Origin: an uncultured Nitrososphaerales archaeon
GTDB taxonomy: Archaea; Thermoproteota; Nitrososphaeria; Nitrososphaerales; Nitrosocaldaceae
Length of the DNA stretch: 64,000 bases
Direction: 5' to 3'
Assembly: GCA_938030895.1 (NCBI GenBank)
Contig: CALHIV010000011.1
Span: 124,001 to 188,000 of the forward strand
A program made the position numbers and the translations under genes. The notes under the pieces are model-generated. The model was not told where the DNA came from. It made no database searches and saw only the letters and a program-made list of their open reading frames with translations. How positions within the stretch are numbered: the first letter of the stretch is position 1; each line of letters begins with the position of its first letter. Below are positions 31,758 to 41,071 of the stretch, in pieces.

Positions 31758-33567
31758 GATAATAGGCATAGATCTAGGTACAAGTAACTCTGCTGCTGCA
31801 GTGATAATTGGAGGTAAGCCTGTAGTTATACCATCAGCAGAGGGGACATCACTCTATGGCAAGTCATTCCCATCGATAGTTGCATTCACCAAGGATGGAC
31901 AGTTGCTGGTAGGTGAACCAGCAAGGAGGCAGATGGTAACCAATCCAGAGGGTACTGTGATCGCTGCTAAACGCAAGATGGGTACTGATCATAGATTCAA
32001 GGTGTATGATAAGGAGTATACTCCCCAACAGATCTCAGCACTTATACTACAGAAGATAAAGAAGGATGCAGAAGCCTTCCTAGGCGAGAAGATAGAAAAG
32101 GCTGTCATCACTGTACCAGCGTACTTCAACGATAATCAGAGGCAGGCTACAAAGGATGCTGGTGAGATAGCAGGGTTACAGGTTGTAAGGCTTATACCAG
32201 AGCCTACAGCTGCTGCCCTAGCATATGGGCTTGACAAAGCCGACAAGGATCTGAAGATAATGGTCTTTGATCTTGGTGGAGGTACCCTTGATGTTACAAT
32301 AATGGAGATGGGTGGAGGGGTATTCGAGGTGAAGTCAACATCTGGAGACACACAGTTGGGAGGAACAGATATGGATAATGCAATAATAGATTACATAGTG
32401 GGTAAGTTCAAGGAGGATACAGGTATAGATCTTAGCAGGGATAGGATGGCGATGATGCGTGTTAGAGAAGCAGCAGAGAAGGCAAAGATCGAGTTATCAT
32501 CATTGCTTACTACAGAGATAAACCTACCATTCATATCCTATGATCCAAAGAACAATGAGCCCAAGCATCTTAGCATGACGCTCACTAGGGCAAAACTTGA
32601 GGAGTTGATAAGGCCTATAGTTGAACGCTGTAGGCAGCCGATGATGCAGGCATTGGCAGATGCGAAGATGAGGCCTGAGGATATAGACAAGATCATCCTT
32701 ATAGGAGGCCCAACTAGGATGCCTATAGTTAGAGAGTTTGTTAAGCAGATAATGGGCAAGGAGCCAGAGAGGGGAGTAGACCCAATGGAGGCTGTAGCAA
32801 TAGGAGCAGCGATACAGGGAGCGATAATAGCAGGGGATATAGCAAGGGATATAGTGCTTCTAGATGTAACGCCTCTTAGCCTTGGCGTTGAGGTTCTAGG
32901 AGGGTTGGCAGAGAAGATAATAGAGAGGAATACAACTATACCATGCAAGAGGAGCAAGATATTCACTACAGCAGCAGATTACCAGACCGCAGTAACCATA
33001 CATGTTGTGCAGGGAGAGAGGCCCATGGCTGCAGATAACGTCTCTCTAGGCATGTTCACATTATCAGGTATACCACCAGCACCAAGAGGAGTGCCCCAGA
33101 TAGAGGTCACCTTCGATCTTGATACCAATGGTATATTGCATGTAAGTGCAAAGGATCTAGCAACTGGGAAGGAGCAGAGTATAACCATAACCTCAACAAA
33201 CAAGTTGAGCAAGGAGGAGATAGAGAGGTTGAAGAGAGAGGCAGAGATGTATGCTGAGCAGGATAGAAGGAAGAAGGAAGAGGCAGAGTTGAGGAATGAG
33301 GCTGATAACCTGATATACACTGCTGATAGGATGGTAAAGCAGGATCTGAAGGATAAACTTAGTGGAGAGCAGGTTGAGAGGATAAACAAGGCGATACAGG
33401 CATTGAAGGATGCCCTAGCAGGAAAGGATACTGGATTGATAAGGAGCAGGTTGGATGAGTTGAAGAGCATCCTTGGTGAGATAAGTGCACAGGTGTACAG
33501 TAGAGTAGGAGGCTCTAGTACTGGCACAGGCACTTCATCCACAGCAGGCTCAGATAAAGGCAAGTAA
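31750..33567 (+). CDS. dnaK: DnaK, Hsp70 chaperone
   Basis: 605 residues from ATG 31750. The ATPase starts [15 protein letters not shown]. It keeps phosphate-binding loops [11 protein letters not shown] (about 172-182) and [12 protein letters not shown] near 320. The substrate domain follows ([29 protein letters not shown]), then a helical lid with [24 protein letters not shown], and a [10 protein letters not shown]-type tail. No EEVD-like end. Hsp70 is found in only some archaea, and these form a group related to bacterial DnaK by transfer. It is coupled to grpE, and dnaJ follows after 66 nt. Confidence 0.95.
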   Translation: MSKIIGIDLGTSNSAAAVIIGGKPVVIPSAEGTSLYGKSFPSIVAFTKDGQLLVGEPARRQMVTNPEGTVIAAKRKMGTDHRFKVYDKEYTPQQISALILQKIKKDAEAFLGEKIEKAVITVPAYFNDNQRQATKDAGEIAGLQVVRLIPEPTAAALAYGLDKADKDLKIMVFDLGGGTLDVTIMEMGGGVFEVKSTSGDTQLGGTDMDNAIIDYIVGKFKEDTGIDLSRDRMAMMRVREAAEKAKIELSSLLTTEINLPFISYDPKNNEPKHLSMTLTRAKLEELIRPIVERCRQPMMQALADAKMRPEDIDKIILIGGPTRMPIVREFVKQIMGKEPERGVDPMEAVAIGAAIQGAIIAGDIARDIVLLDVTPLSLGVEVLGGLAEKIIERNTTIPCKRSKIFTTAADYQTAVTIHVVQGERPMAADNVSLGMFTLSGIPPAPRGVPQIEVTFDLDTNGILHVSAKDLATGKEQSITITSTNKLSKEEIERLKREAEMYAEQDRRKKEEAELRNEADNLIYTADRMVKQDLKDKLSGEQVERINKAIQALKDALAGKDTGLIRSRLDELKSILGEISAQVYSRVGGSSTGTGTSSTAGSDKGK

Positions 33568-33600
33568 ATCAACTACATCGACAAGGTCAATCGTTAATAA

Positions 33601-34761
<1,161 letters not shown>

Positions 34762-34800
34762 TAGAGTTGGTAGATCAATTACACTCATCTATAATCCATC

Positions 34801-34817
34801 CATACTTAACAAGTATG
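34801..34817. promoter_or_regulatory. Inverted repeat upstream of the Hsp20 promoter
   Basis: CATACTT (34801-34807) and AAGTATG (34811-34817) form a perfect 7-bp inverted repeat with an AAC spacer. It lies 15-30 nt before the TATA box at about 34832-34840. Position upstream of BRE/TATA is typical of an activator site or of a heat-shock regulator site. Identity of the regulator is unknown. Confidence 0.45.
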
Positions 34818-34831
34818 ATAGTTGTAAAAAG

Positions 34832-34840
34832 ATTTTTATC
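34832..34840 (+). promoter_or_regulatory. TATA box of the first Hsp20 gene
   Basis: ATTTTTATC, the same core as before the alcohol dehydrogenase at 3261-3270, lies about 27 nt before ATG 34863. It indicates that the Hsp20 gene has its own promoter inside the chaperone cluster and decides its start. Confidence 0.55.
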
Positions 34841-34862
34841 CCCTCATATGGTAGGTATCAGT

Positions 34863-35450
34863 ATGTCATGGGAGGAGTGGTTCGGTAGGAGGAGAAGGCC
34901 ATTCGCATTCTGGCAGGAGATAGAGGAGATGATGCGTGAGATGGAGAGGGAGATAGAGAGGATGTTCGAGAAGAGCATGAAGGAGATAGAGGAGATGGTT
35001 CCCAAGGACCTTGTAAGAGAGTACAAACTGCCAGATGGTAGGGTAAGGAGAGAGTGGGGCCCATTCGTATACGGCTACTCTCTTACCATAGGACCTGATG
35101 GGAAGCCAGTGATAAGGGAGTTTGGTAATGTTAGACCATCATTTACAGGTGGAAGGATAGCACTGAAGGAGGAGAGGGAACCTCTAGTTGATATCATGAG
35201 CAGTGACGACGAGTTGAAGGTTATAGTTGAACTCCCAGGGATAAACAAGGAGGATATCAAGGTTACAGCAACCGAGAAGACAGTTAATATAAGGGCTGAT
35301 AACCCTGAGAGGAAGTACAGTAAGAGCATAGAACTGACAGAGGAGGTCGACCCTACCACTGCTAGATCAACGTATAAGAATGGCATACTCGAGATAACAT
35401 TCAAGAAGAAGGGCTCAAAGCAGGAAGGGTTCACCATAAAGGTTGAGTGA
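34863..35450 (+). CDS. Hsp20 small heat shock protein
   Basis: 195 residues from ATG 34863 (in-frame ATGs at 34767 and 34848 lie before or inside the promoter). N-terminal part MSWEEWFGRRRRPFAFW is a charged, aromatic sequence with a coiled helix (EIEEMMREMEREIERMF). The alpha-crystallin domain runs from about 105 to 190: EPLVDIMSSDDELKVIVELPGINKEDIKV, then KTVNIRADN and YKNGILEITFKK. The IxI/V-type C-terminal anchor is FTIKVE. It is a holdase that keeps unfolded proteins soluble. The PAC2-type gene follows in the same cluster. Confidence 0.9.
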   Translation: MSWEEWFGRRRRPFAFWQEIEEMMREMEREIERMFEKSMKEIEEMVPKDLVREYKLPDGRVRREWGPFVYGYSLTIGPDGKPVIREFGNVRPSFTGGRIALKEEREPLVDIMSSDDELKVIVELPGINKEDIKVTATEKTVNIRADNPERKYSKSIELTEEVDPTTARSTYKNGILEITFKKKGSKQEGFTIKVE

Positions 35451-35486
35451 TTAGCATTGCTGGTTGAGGATAGAAGTGATGTAAGT

Positions 35487-36224
35487 ATGAATATGAAGGT
35501 TGTAGAGTATGATGGCATAAGGATCGAATCACCCTATATTTTTATAGGTTTACCAGATGTAGGCTTGGTTGGTAGCATCGCAGTCTCCTACATTATAGAT
35601 AATGTTAAGATGGAAGAGATAGGGCATGTAGAGTCTGATCTATTCCCTCCAATACTATTGGTTAGGAATGGGAAGGTGAAGAATCCCATAAGGCTCTACT
35701 CAAACGAGAGCAACATGATAGCATTGATATCTGAGATGCCTATACACCATTCAATCCTTCAAGAGTTTGCCACTAGTATAGCAGACTGGTTCAAGAAGAT
35801 AGGGCCTAAACTGGTAATAAACATGACAGGCATACCAGTGCAGAATAGACTCAACATAGATAAGCCGAAGGTATTCTATATAGCAACGGATGAGCATGTA
35901 TCATCACTGATGAGATCAACACAGGCATCGGTATTCGAGGAGGGACTTATATTTGGTGTGTATGCAGCGATACTCAAAGCATGCATAAGCAGAGATATAC
36001 CAACCCTAACGCTCTTCACACAATCACACCTCAACTTCCCAGATCCATTCGCATCCATAGAGGCTTTGGATGTTCTCAACAAGGCCCTAAACATAAGTAT
36101 AGATCTTGATGCATTGAGAGAGGAGGCTGAGATGATAAGGATAAAGAGCAGGGAACTGATGAAGCAGACAGAGAACATACTAGTAGAGCCTAGGTTAAAG
36201 ACCGCTCCAACATTCTACGGGTGA
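35487..36224 (+). CDS. PAC2-family protein
   Basis: 245 residues from ATG 35487 (a TTG 35457 extension looks unlike the family start). Sequence YIFIGLPDVGLVGSIAVSYIID is the canonical PAC2 N-terminal motif; SEMPIHHSILQEFATSIADWFKK, VINMTGIP and a late EEGLIFGVYAAILKACISRDIPTLTLFTQSHLNFPDP complete the fold. Archaeal members are related to the proteasome-assembly chaperone PAC2. Sandwiched between two Hsp20 genes with a 1-nt to few-nt overlap to the second, it likely works in protein quality control. The direct role is unknown. Confidence 0.82.
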   Translation: MNMKVVEYDGIRIESPYIFIGLPDVGLVGSIAVSYIIDNVKMEEIGHVESDLFPPILLVRNGKVKNPIRLYSNESNMIALISEMPIHHSILQEFATSIADWFKKIGPKLVINMTGIPVQNRLNIDKPKVFYIATDEHVSSLMRSTQASVFEEGLIFGVYAAILKACISRDIPTLTLFTQSHLNFPDPFASIEALDVLNKALNISIDLDALREEAEMIRIKSRELMKQTENILVEPRLKTAPTFYG

Positions 36225-36664
36225 TGGCTATGAGTGATGAGAGAGAAGGTCGTGATATATTCGATCTGATAGAGGAGATGGATAAGAGGATGAGGCGAAT
36301 AATAGAGAGGACATTCCCAAGCATGAGTATGGATCTTGATGAGCAGTTGTATGATATAGAGAGAAGGGAACTGAAGCCACTAACACAGATAAACGAGACG
36401 GATGACGAGGTCATAGTTACGCTAGATATACCATGTGCAAGGAGGGAGAGTATAGAGTTGAGGGCAACTGAGGATACACTATTCATAAGGGCAAGGATGG
36501 ATAGATGTGTAACATTAAGCAGTGTTGAGTTCGAGAACTACAGCAAGAGTATAAGGCTTCCAGCAAGGGTTGAGCCAAAGTATGCAAAGGCATCATTCAG
36601 GAATGGTGTACTTCAGGTTAGGTTACCAAAGAAGTTTGAGGGTAGTGAGGTAAAGATAGAGTAG
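36224..36664 (+). CDS. Hsp20 small heat shock protein (second)
   Basis: About 146 residues. Start ATG 36224 overlaps the PAC2 stop (TGATGG), and GTG 36221 or ATG 36230 are alternatives. The N-terminus is a helix DLIEEMDKRMRRIIERTF. The alpha-crystallin domain spans about 52-140: INETDDEVIVTLDIPCARRESIELRA, LFIRARM, then RNGVLQVRLPK. It lacks the IxI tail and ends in VKIE. The divergence from the first Hsp20 suggests a partner subunit rather than recent duplication. Co-expression with PAC2 is implied by overlap. Confidence 0.85.
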   Translation: MAMSDEREGRDIFDLIEEMDKRMRRIIERTFPSMSMDLDEQLYDIERRELKPLTQINETDDEVIVTLDIPCARRESIELRATEDTLFIRARMDRCVTLSSVEFENYSKSIRLPARVEPKYAKASFRNGVLQVRLPKKFEGSEVKIE

Positions 36665-36746
36665 AAGGGTTAGGCTGGTAATGGGTGTAAAGGTAACTTT
36701 GGGAAGGTTTATTATTCATTCTGCTATAACTAATAAATGATAGGTA

Positions 36747-37304
36747 ATGAGGATTGCAGTTGATGTAGATGGTGTACTTGCAGATATAATAAGTGTTTGG
36801 TTAGACTATTATAATGGGAGGAATAGATCATCACTTAGCAAGGAGCAGATACAGAGGTGGGACTTTTGGAAGAGTATAGGATACAGTGCTGAGAGGTTCT
36901 ATGCAGAGCTTGCAACCTGCTGGAGGGAGTGGTTCAGGGTTCCAGTCATTGAGGATGATATCGCTAACTCTATAGCAATGCTTAGGAGGCTAGGCAGGGT
37001 TGATATAGTAAGCGCACAGATGGCCAAGGATTACGTTAAGAGATGGCTAGAGCATAATAGAATAGTCTACGATGATTATGTTAGTGTTGCAAGGGGGGCA
37101 GATAAGGCAGATCTAGATTATGATGCCTTCATAGACGATTCACCATTGAATGCAGAGAGGATATCATATATGGGTAAGTTTGTACTACTCTACGATCAGC
37201 CATGGAATAGGCATCTCAGCGATGGCAGATACATGGTAAGGGTAAAGAGTATAGATGATGCAAGGAGAGTACTCATGGATAGATTGGTTAGTATGAGAGA
37301 GTAA
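36747..37304 (+). CDS. HAD-superfamily 5'-nucleotidase-like protein
   Basis: 185 residues. The HAD motif I is DVDGVLADI (6-14) with the two catalytic Asp. A cap follows, and RLGRVDIVSAQMAKDYV holds motif II. The DYDAFIDDSPLNAERI block (about 130-145) is motif IV with Asp residues. The overall form matches the NT5C 5'(3')-deoxyribonucleotidase group, so a nucleotide monophosphatase role is likely. Start ATG 36747. It lies downstream of the second Hsp20 with its own short promoter region (TATTCATTCTGC...AATAAATGA). Confidence 0.72.
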   Translation: MRIAVDVDGVLADIISVWLDYYNGRNRSSLSKEQIQRWDFWKSIGYSAERFYAELATCWREWFRVPVIEDDIANSIAMLRRLGRVDIVSAQMAKDYVKRWLEHNRIVYDDYVSVARGADKADLDYDAFIDDSPLNAERISYMGKFVLLYDQPWNRHLSDGRYMVRVKSIDDARRVLMDRLVSMRE

Positions 37305-37449
37305 TATCGTTAATCAATAATTCCACTTATCAATCTAAAGATTAGCATCGACATAAGTTCTCCATAGAGTGCTAGCATACACTCTATGATAACAATATAC
37401 TATAAACCAAAATATACAGTAGATGCACATCATACCGTCATATATACGA

Positions 37450-37534
37450 GCGGGGGTCGCCAAGCATGGTCAAAGGCGCTAGGCTCAGAACCTAGTCCCT
37501 CAGGGGTTCGTGGGTTCAAATCCCACCCCCCGCA
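37450..37534 (+). tRNA. tRNA-Leu (CAG)
   Basis: The acceptor GCGGGGG (37450-37456) pairs with CCCCCGC (37527-37533), followed by discriminator A 37534; CCA is not encoded. The anticodon stem CTAGG/CCTAG encloses CTCAGAA, giving anticodon CAG (37486-37488). A long class II variable arm (TCCCTCAGGGG) identifies Leu or Ser, and anticodon CAG decides Leu. The T loop is TTCAAAT. No intron is seen. The 3' 19 nt overlap the antisense FAD oxidoreductase gene. Confidence 0.93.
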
Positions 37535-38703
37535 CCTGCTACTGTCTTTGGGAGTCTTGCATCGTTGGCGAACCTCGATGGCTCCAACTCTCCCATCATA
37601 TCTGTACCATCTAGTATATGCTCTGTGAGCATATATGCGAGTGCTGGTGCCCTTGCGAGACCGTAACCCTTCAACCCATCAAGTATGTAGAGGTTCCTGA
37701 ACCCTGGAATAATTCCAACGATAGGCCTACCATCTGGTGTTATGCTTATCGGTCCAAAGTGCATCTTACTCTCATATACATTGAAACCGATCCTCTTTAC
37801 AAGGAGTTCTCTTACATGCTTAAGATACGTAAGTAAATGATCATCAGTATAGTATAATCTAACACCTTTGATCTTAAACCCTTCCACCAATGCACCCTCA
37901 GCATCATCTACACTCCAACCTGTATAATCTGCACCAACAAGCATCCCAGTACGTGAGGGTATCCAATATGTTTGATTTACCTCATCTGCAAACGGTATTA
38001 TATTATCCACATCTTCATACATGAAGAAGATTAGTGGTACTTTTAGTATAGTAGGAGTATAACCTCTAATGTTCATACCTTTAGTCCATGCACCAGTACA
38101 TAGAATTAAGGCATCACCAACTATATCGTGTTCATAACCAATACCTTTTACGGTAACACGCTCTGCACCTGCCTTTATGCTTGGGATATCTGCCTTGCTA
38201 TTTACAAACTCAACACCCATATCCTTGAGCCTCTCTGCAAATAACCTAGCAAATAAGAGGGGATCCATGCATATATCCTCCTTGGTGTATATACACCATT
38301 CAGCATCTGCACCATCTGAAGTATTCAACTTTAACCATGGCCATCTATCCATCACTTCTCTAGCATCCATCACCTCGTATGCGACTCCAGACTCTGATAA
38401 TAGCCTTGTGTAGTTCATCATTGACTCTTGCCTATATATGCTCAGTAGTCCTGTAGTGTTTAATATCTCATCAAGGTTGTACTCTCTTCTCCATCTATTG
38501 AGTATATCTATACCTTTCTTTGATAATCTAATATCTAGAGCATCGTTCATCTGTACAGTTGCTATCCCTGCAGATCTGCCTGTAGCACCATACCCTGCAT
38601 ATCTACTCTCTACTATACAGACCTTCATATCTCTGCTAAGCATAGCCTCAGCAACGGAGAGCCCTGCTATTCCTGCACCAACTATGATGATATCAAGATT
38701 CAT
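37516..38703 (-). CDS. FAD-dependent oxidoreductase (DAO/GlyD family)
   Basis: 395 residues. The N-terminal dinucleotide motif is IIVGAGIAGLSVAEAMLSR (5-23) ending with the acidic residue E33 of VCIVES. GYGATGRSAGIATV is the FAD loop of the DAO family. The C-terminal DGRPIVGIIPGFRNLYILDGLKGYGL is the second FAD motif. Members oxidise glycine, D-amino acids or sarcosine. The substrate is not readable. The last codons (encoding AGGGI) and stop overlap the antisense tRNA-Leu by 19 nt. Start ATG 38703. Confidence 0.85.
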   Translation of the reverse strand: MNLDIIIVGAGIAGLSVAEAMLSRDMKVCIVESRYAGYGATGRSAGIATVQMNDALDIRLSKKGIDILNRWRREYNLDEILNTTGLLSIYRQESMMNYTRLLSESGVAYEVMDAREVMDRWPWLKLNTSDGADAEWCIYTKEDICMDPLLFARLFAERLKDMGVEFVNSKADIPSIKAGAERVTVKGIGYEHDIVGDALILCTGAWTKGMNIRGYTPTILKVPLIFFMYEDVDNIIPFADEVNQTYWIPSRTGMLVGADYTGWSVDDAEGALVEGFKIKGVRLYYTDDHLLTYLKHVRELLVKRIGFNVYESKMHFGPISITPDGRPIVGIIPGFRNLYILDGLKGYGLARAPALAYMLTEHILDGTDMMGELEPSRFANDARLPKTVAGAGGGI

Positions 38704-38730
38704 ACTATATGCTATTTCGTTGTGATTAAA

Positions 38731-39282
38731 TTACTTTGCCATCATCTTTGCAAGTGAACCTTCAAGCTCATCAAGCATGGTTAGGATGCTATTCAACCTT
38801 ACACCATCCATCCTCTCCCTCCTTATTGTATTGAATGCACCAATCACTTGCTTCTGCCTCTCCTCATCCACAGATTCATCGTATGAGGAGAAGAACCTCT
38901 CCTCCCTCTCCATATGCAGATCTAGATACTCAGCATATGCCTTTAGCATCCTTGCTATAGGTTCACTATTCCTTCGATCCCTAAGCCAGAGATCAAGGTT
39001 AGATCTTAGCATCTTTGCAATCCTTCTACCGAGTTCATGCTCTACCATTAATGCCTTAGCCTCATCCTCCAGCACGGTACCATTAACAAGAGGGAAGTAT
39101 GAGCACTCCTCCTTGCAGTGATGGTAAGCATCTATGAACATCTCAATTAGTATAAGCACCTTCTTCACATCATCAGCTGGTACGCTATTGCTAGAGTATA
39201 TAACCTCTGCATACCCCCTTGCTATCTTGCTTATCCTCCTCACTATCGAATGATCCCCTTTGAGGTCCGATGTTGCGCTCAT
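38731..39282 (-). CDS. Hemerythrin-like HHE domain protein
   Basis: 183 residues, all helical. Candidate diiron ligands are His11 in GDHS, His54-His55 with Glu58/Glu59 (YHHCKEE), His82 in VEHE, and His123 with Glu127 (HMEREE), the four-helix HHE arrangement. The function may be O2 or NO/iron sensing or storage. The small membrane protein gene lies 9 nt downstream of its start in the opposite direction of reading on the same strand, so it is probably the first gene of the pair. Start ATG 39282. Confidence 0.82.
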   Translation of the reverse strand: MSATSDLKGDHSIVRRISKIARGYAEVIYSSNSVPADDVKKVLILIEMFIDAYHHCKEECSYFPLVNGTVLEDEAKALMVEHELGRRIAKMLRSNLDLWLRDRRNSEPIARMLKAYAEYLDLHMEREERFFSSYDESVDEERQKQVIGAFNTIRRERMDGVRLNSILTMLDELEGSLAKMMAK

Positions 39283-39291
39283 CCCTTCTCC

Positions 39292-39486
39292 TTATCTACC
39301 TTTGCCTTTACCAGAGGCACGACCCTTAATATAGTATGCGAAGAATATTATACCAAGCACTATATTTATAACTGTTAGATAGAGGATGAAGGATGAACCT
39401 GTAACACTACTAACCCATGCACCCCAACCTCCAGCAATGAAGAACATCATCGCTATATGCATCGCCCTCTTCCTATCTATCCTCAT
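39292..39486 (-). CDS. Small membrane protein paired with the hemerythrin
   Basis: About 64 residues from ATG 39486. Two hydrophobic segments at about 9-29 (IAMMFFIAGGWGAWV) and 33-53 (ILYLTVINIVLGIIFFAYYI), then a basic GRASGKGKGR end. It is upstream of the hemerythrin with 9 nt between, so the two are probably one transcript. Role unknown; anchoring or gas-related function is only a guess. Confidence 0.55.
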   Translation of the reverse strand: MRIDRKRAMHIAMMFFIAGGWGAWVSSVTGSSFILYLTVINIVLGIIFFAYYIKGRASGKGKGR

Positions 39487-39616
39487 CAAATTCCTAACGG
39501 AGATGTACTATAAAAGCAACATAATATAGCAACATGCACTACAGTTATTATGAGTTATGCTATAAGAAGATGATTGCAACTAATAGAGTAGCTTACGAGG
39601 GATGCCCATCATCTTG

Positions 39617-39648
39617 ATTATAGTTACTGTTAATTATAGTTACTGTTA
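39617..39648. repeat. Perfect 16-bp tandem repeat upstream of the Cas4-like gene
   Basis: ATTATAGTTACTGTTA occurs twice, exactly adjacent (39617-39632 and 39633-39648), 26-57 nt before ATG 39674. The second copy reaches the TATA position (about 39645-39650). A tandem operator is likely; slippage duplication is the alternative. Confidence 0.6.
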
Positions 39649-39673
39649 TCTATAACCTTCTCTTATTACACCC

Positions 39674-40294
39674 ATGCTAGGGGAGAGGAGCATAAAGGAT
39701 ACTGTGAACAAGGCAATAGACTCCATGATAACTATAGAGAGGGATGATAACAGGATATATGTGGATGAGGTTGCAGTCTGCCTTAGGCGCTCATACTACA
39801 ATAGGAGGGAGCGCTCAATACCAGCAAAAGAGAGGCTTATCCTCATGAAGAGGTTTATGTATCGTAATAGCATGGGTAGGAGGGAGGAGTACCATGTTGA
39901 GGATCTAACACTAATAGCAAGTGCAGATACTATAGTGGATGATGCAGTGATAAAGTTTGATATTGTGGATAGGCTTCCAAGTACTCCAGAGCCTGCCTCA
40001 CTTATTGCGCTCAATGCATCACTCTGGATATTCAACAAGGAGGAGGGTGCACTCGTATACCTTACAAGGGATGGTGATAGCATACAATTCTCCATAACTA
40101 GGGATAAGAGACTCTTCGATGAGACTATAAGGAGGGCTAAGGTGCTGAACATGCTACTCAAGGATAATAGAGTGCCGGTATTCGAACCATCTGAAGAGTG
40201 TATGAACTGCCCATACTATGAGAAATGTTACATACAGCATAAGAGGTATGAGAACCCAACGCTAGAGAAGATATTTGGGTTGAGGAGAGAGTAA
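39674..40294 (+). CDS. Cas4-like iron-sulfur nuclease-family protein, stand-alone
   Basis: 206 residues. Cys36 (AVCLRRS) and Cys176, Cys179, Cys185 (CMNCPYYEKC) have the spacing of the 4Fe-4S cluster in Cas4/AddB. In between, IASADTIVDDAVIKFDIVD (81-99) is in the place of the PD-(D/E)XK core, with Asp85 present but no E-x-K, so catalytic ability is doubtful. ALNASLWIFNKEEGALVYL follows like the Cas4 helix and strand. There is no CRISPR array or other cas gene in the window, so it is a solitary protein, perhaps in DNA repair. Start ATG 39674. Confidence 0.65.
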   Translation: MLGERSIKDTVNKAIDSMITIERDDNRIYVDEVAVCLRRSYYNRRERSIPAKERLILMKRFMYRNSMGRREEYHVEDLTLIASADTIVDDAVIKFDIVDRLPSTPEPASLIALNASLWIFNKEEGALVYLTRDGDSIQFSITRDKRLFDETIRRAKVLNMLLKDNRVPVFEPSEECMNCPYYEKCYIQHKRYENPTLEKIFGLRRE

Positions 40295-40468
40295 GCAGCA
40301 AATAAGCAACTGATGGCAATAGCATAATGTGCACCATCGCTATAGGCAGGATCTTTATCCTTTCTATACACCGATGTAGGGATATGATATCACATCATAT
40401 CATATCACTATACTATATTATACCATCTCCTCCCACATGATATCGGTTCATCTACTATCAGTCTAAGT

Positions 40469-40615
40469 CTAATCTAACTCAGCCCTCTCCTCCCTAACCC
40501 CTTCCTCCTTGACTATCCTAGCATGCCTGTAAGCCCTTATGGAGAACCATACTGCAACAGCTGCAGCAAATACAGCGGTCATGGCATACATCGTGCCTAT
40601 GAATGGCTCTGCCAT
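40469..40615 (-). CDS. Small single-TM protein (48 aa)
   Basis: A 48-residue ORF, below usual gene-calling length, from ATG 40615. A hydrophobic helix (MYAMTAVFAAAVAVWFSI, about 9-26) is followed by a charged cytoplasmic tail (RAYRHARIVKEEGVREERAELD). A TATA-like TTAATATAAG lies about 25-30 nt upstream on the minus strand, fitting a leaderless transcript. It lies between the Cas4-like gene (convergent) and CutA. It is the kind of accessory subunit seen in membrane complexes, but no link is shown. Confidence 0.55.
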   Translation of the reverse strand: MAEPFIGTMYAMTAVFAAAVAVWFSIRAYRHARIVKEEGVREERAELD

Positions 40616-40722
40616 ACATCACTTAATTGTTCTTATATTAATAAAGTATTATTAAAAGTAAAGGTATCAATATTGAAATATAAACAAAGGTCCTAAAGAT
40701 AGAAATATTGTAAAAATAAGGC

Positions 40723-41043
40723 TCAGGAGACGCTCTCTATCATCCATGCCATATACCTCTCGCTTACAGAGTCCATCGCAATACTAACTATCTCTGGTAC
40801 TGTGTATGGATGACTAGAGGCTATAAACTCTTTAAGCCTCGTTACAGCATCCTCGGTAGTCTTGAATAATGCTAGATACTCCTCCGCATCCTCGACCCTA
40901 CCTTCCCATCTGTATATCGATCTTATCTTTGCTATATTCACACAGGCAGCAAGCCTAGAGTCTATAGCACTCTTAGCAGTCTTCAATGCACTTGCCTCAT
41001 CTGGATAGGTTGATATCAGTATCATACCTTTCATAGCAACCAT
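40723..41043 (-). CDS. cutA: CutA-family protein
   Basis: A trimeric ferredoxin-like protein of the CutA1 family, about 106 residues from ATG 41043 (starts at 41034 or 41025 also possible; an extension to 41187 overlaps the divergent protease and lacks similarity). Motifs: MILISTYPDEASALKTAKSAIDSRLAACVNI and IYRWEGRVEDAEEYLALFKTT, then SSHPYTVPEIVSIAM, all diagnostic. Role in copper tolerance has been proposed for bacteria but is unsettled. It is divergent from the M50 protease with 28 nt between. Confidence 0.88.
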   Translation of the reverse strand: MVAMKGMILISTYPDEASALKTAKSAIDSRLAACVNIAKIRSIYRWEGRVEDAEEYLALFKTTEDAVTRLKEFIASSHPYTVPEIVSIAMDSVSERYMAWMIESVS

Positions 41044-41071
41044 TAAATCATACAGGCTAAAGATATGTGTT

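Noticed and set aside
37321-37449. Possible small gene or integration site upstream of tRNA-Leu
   Set aside because: No open frame of note and no att-like repeat of the tRNA 3' end was found elsewhere in the window.
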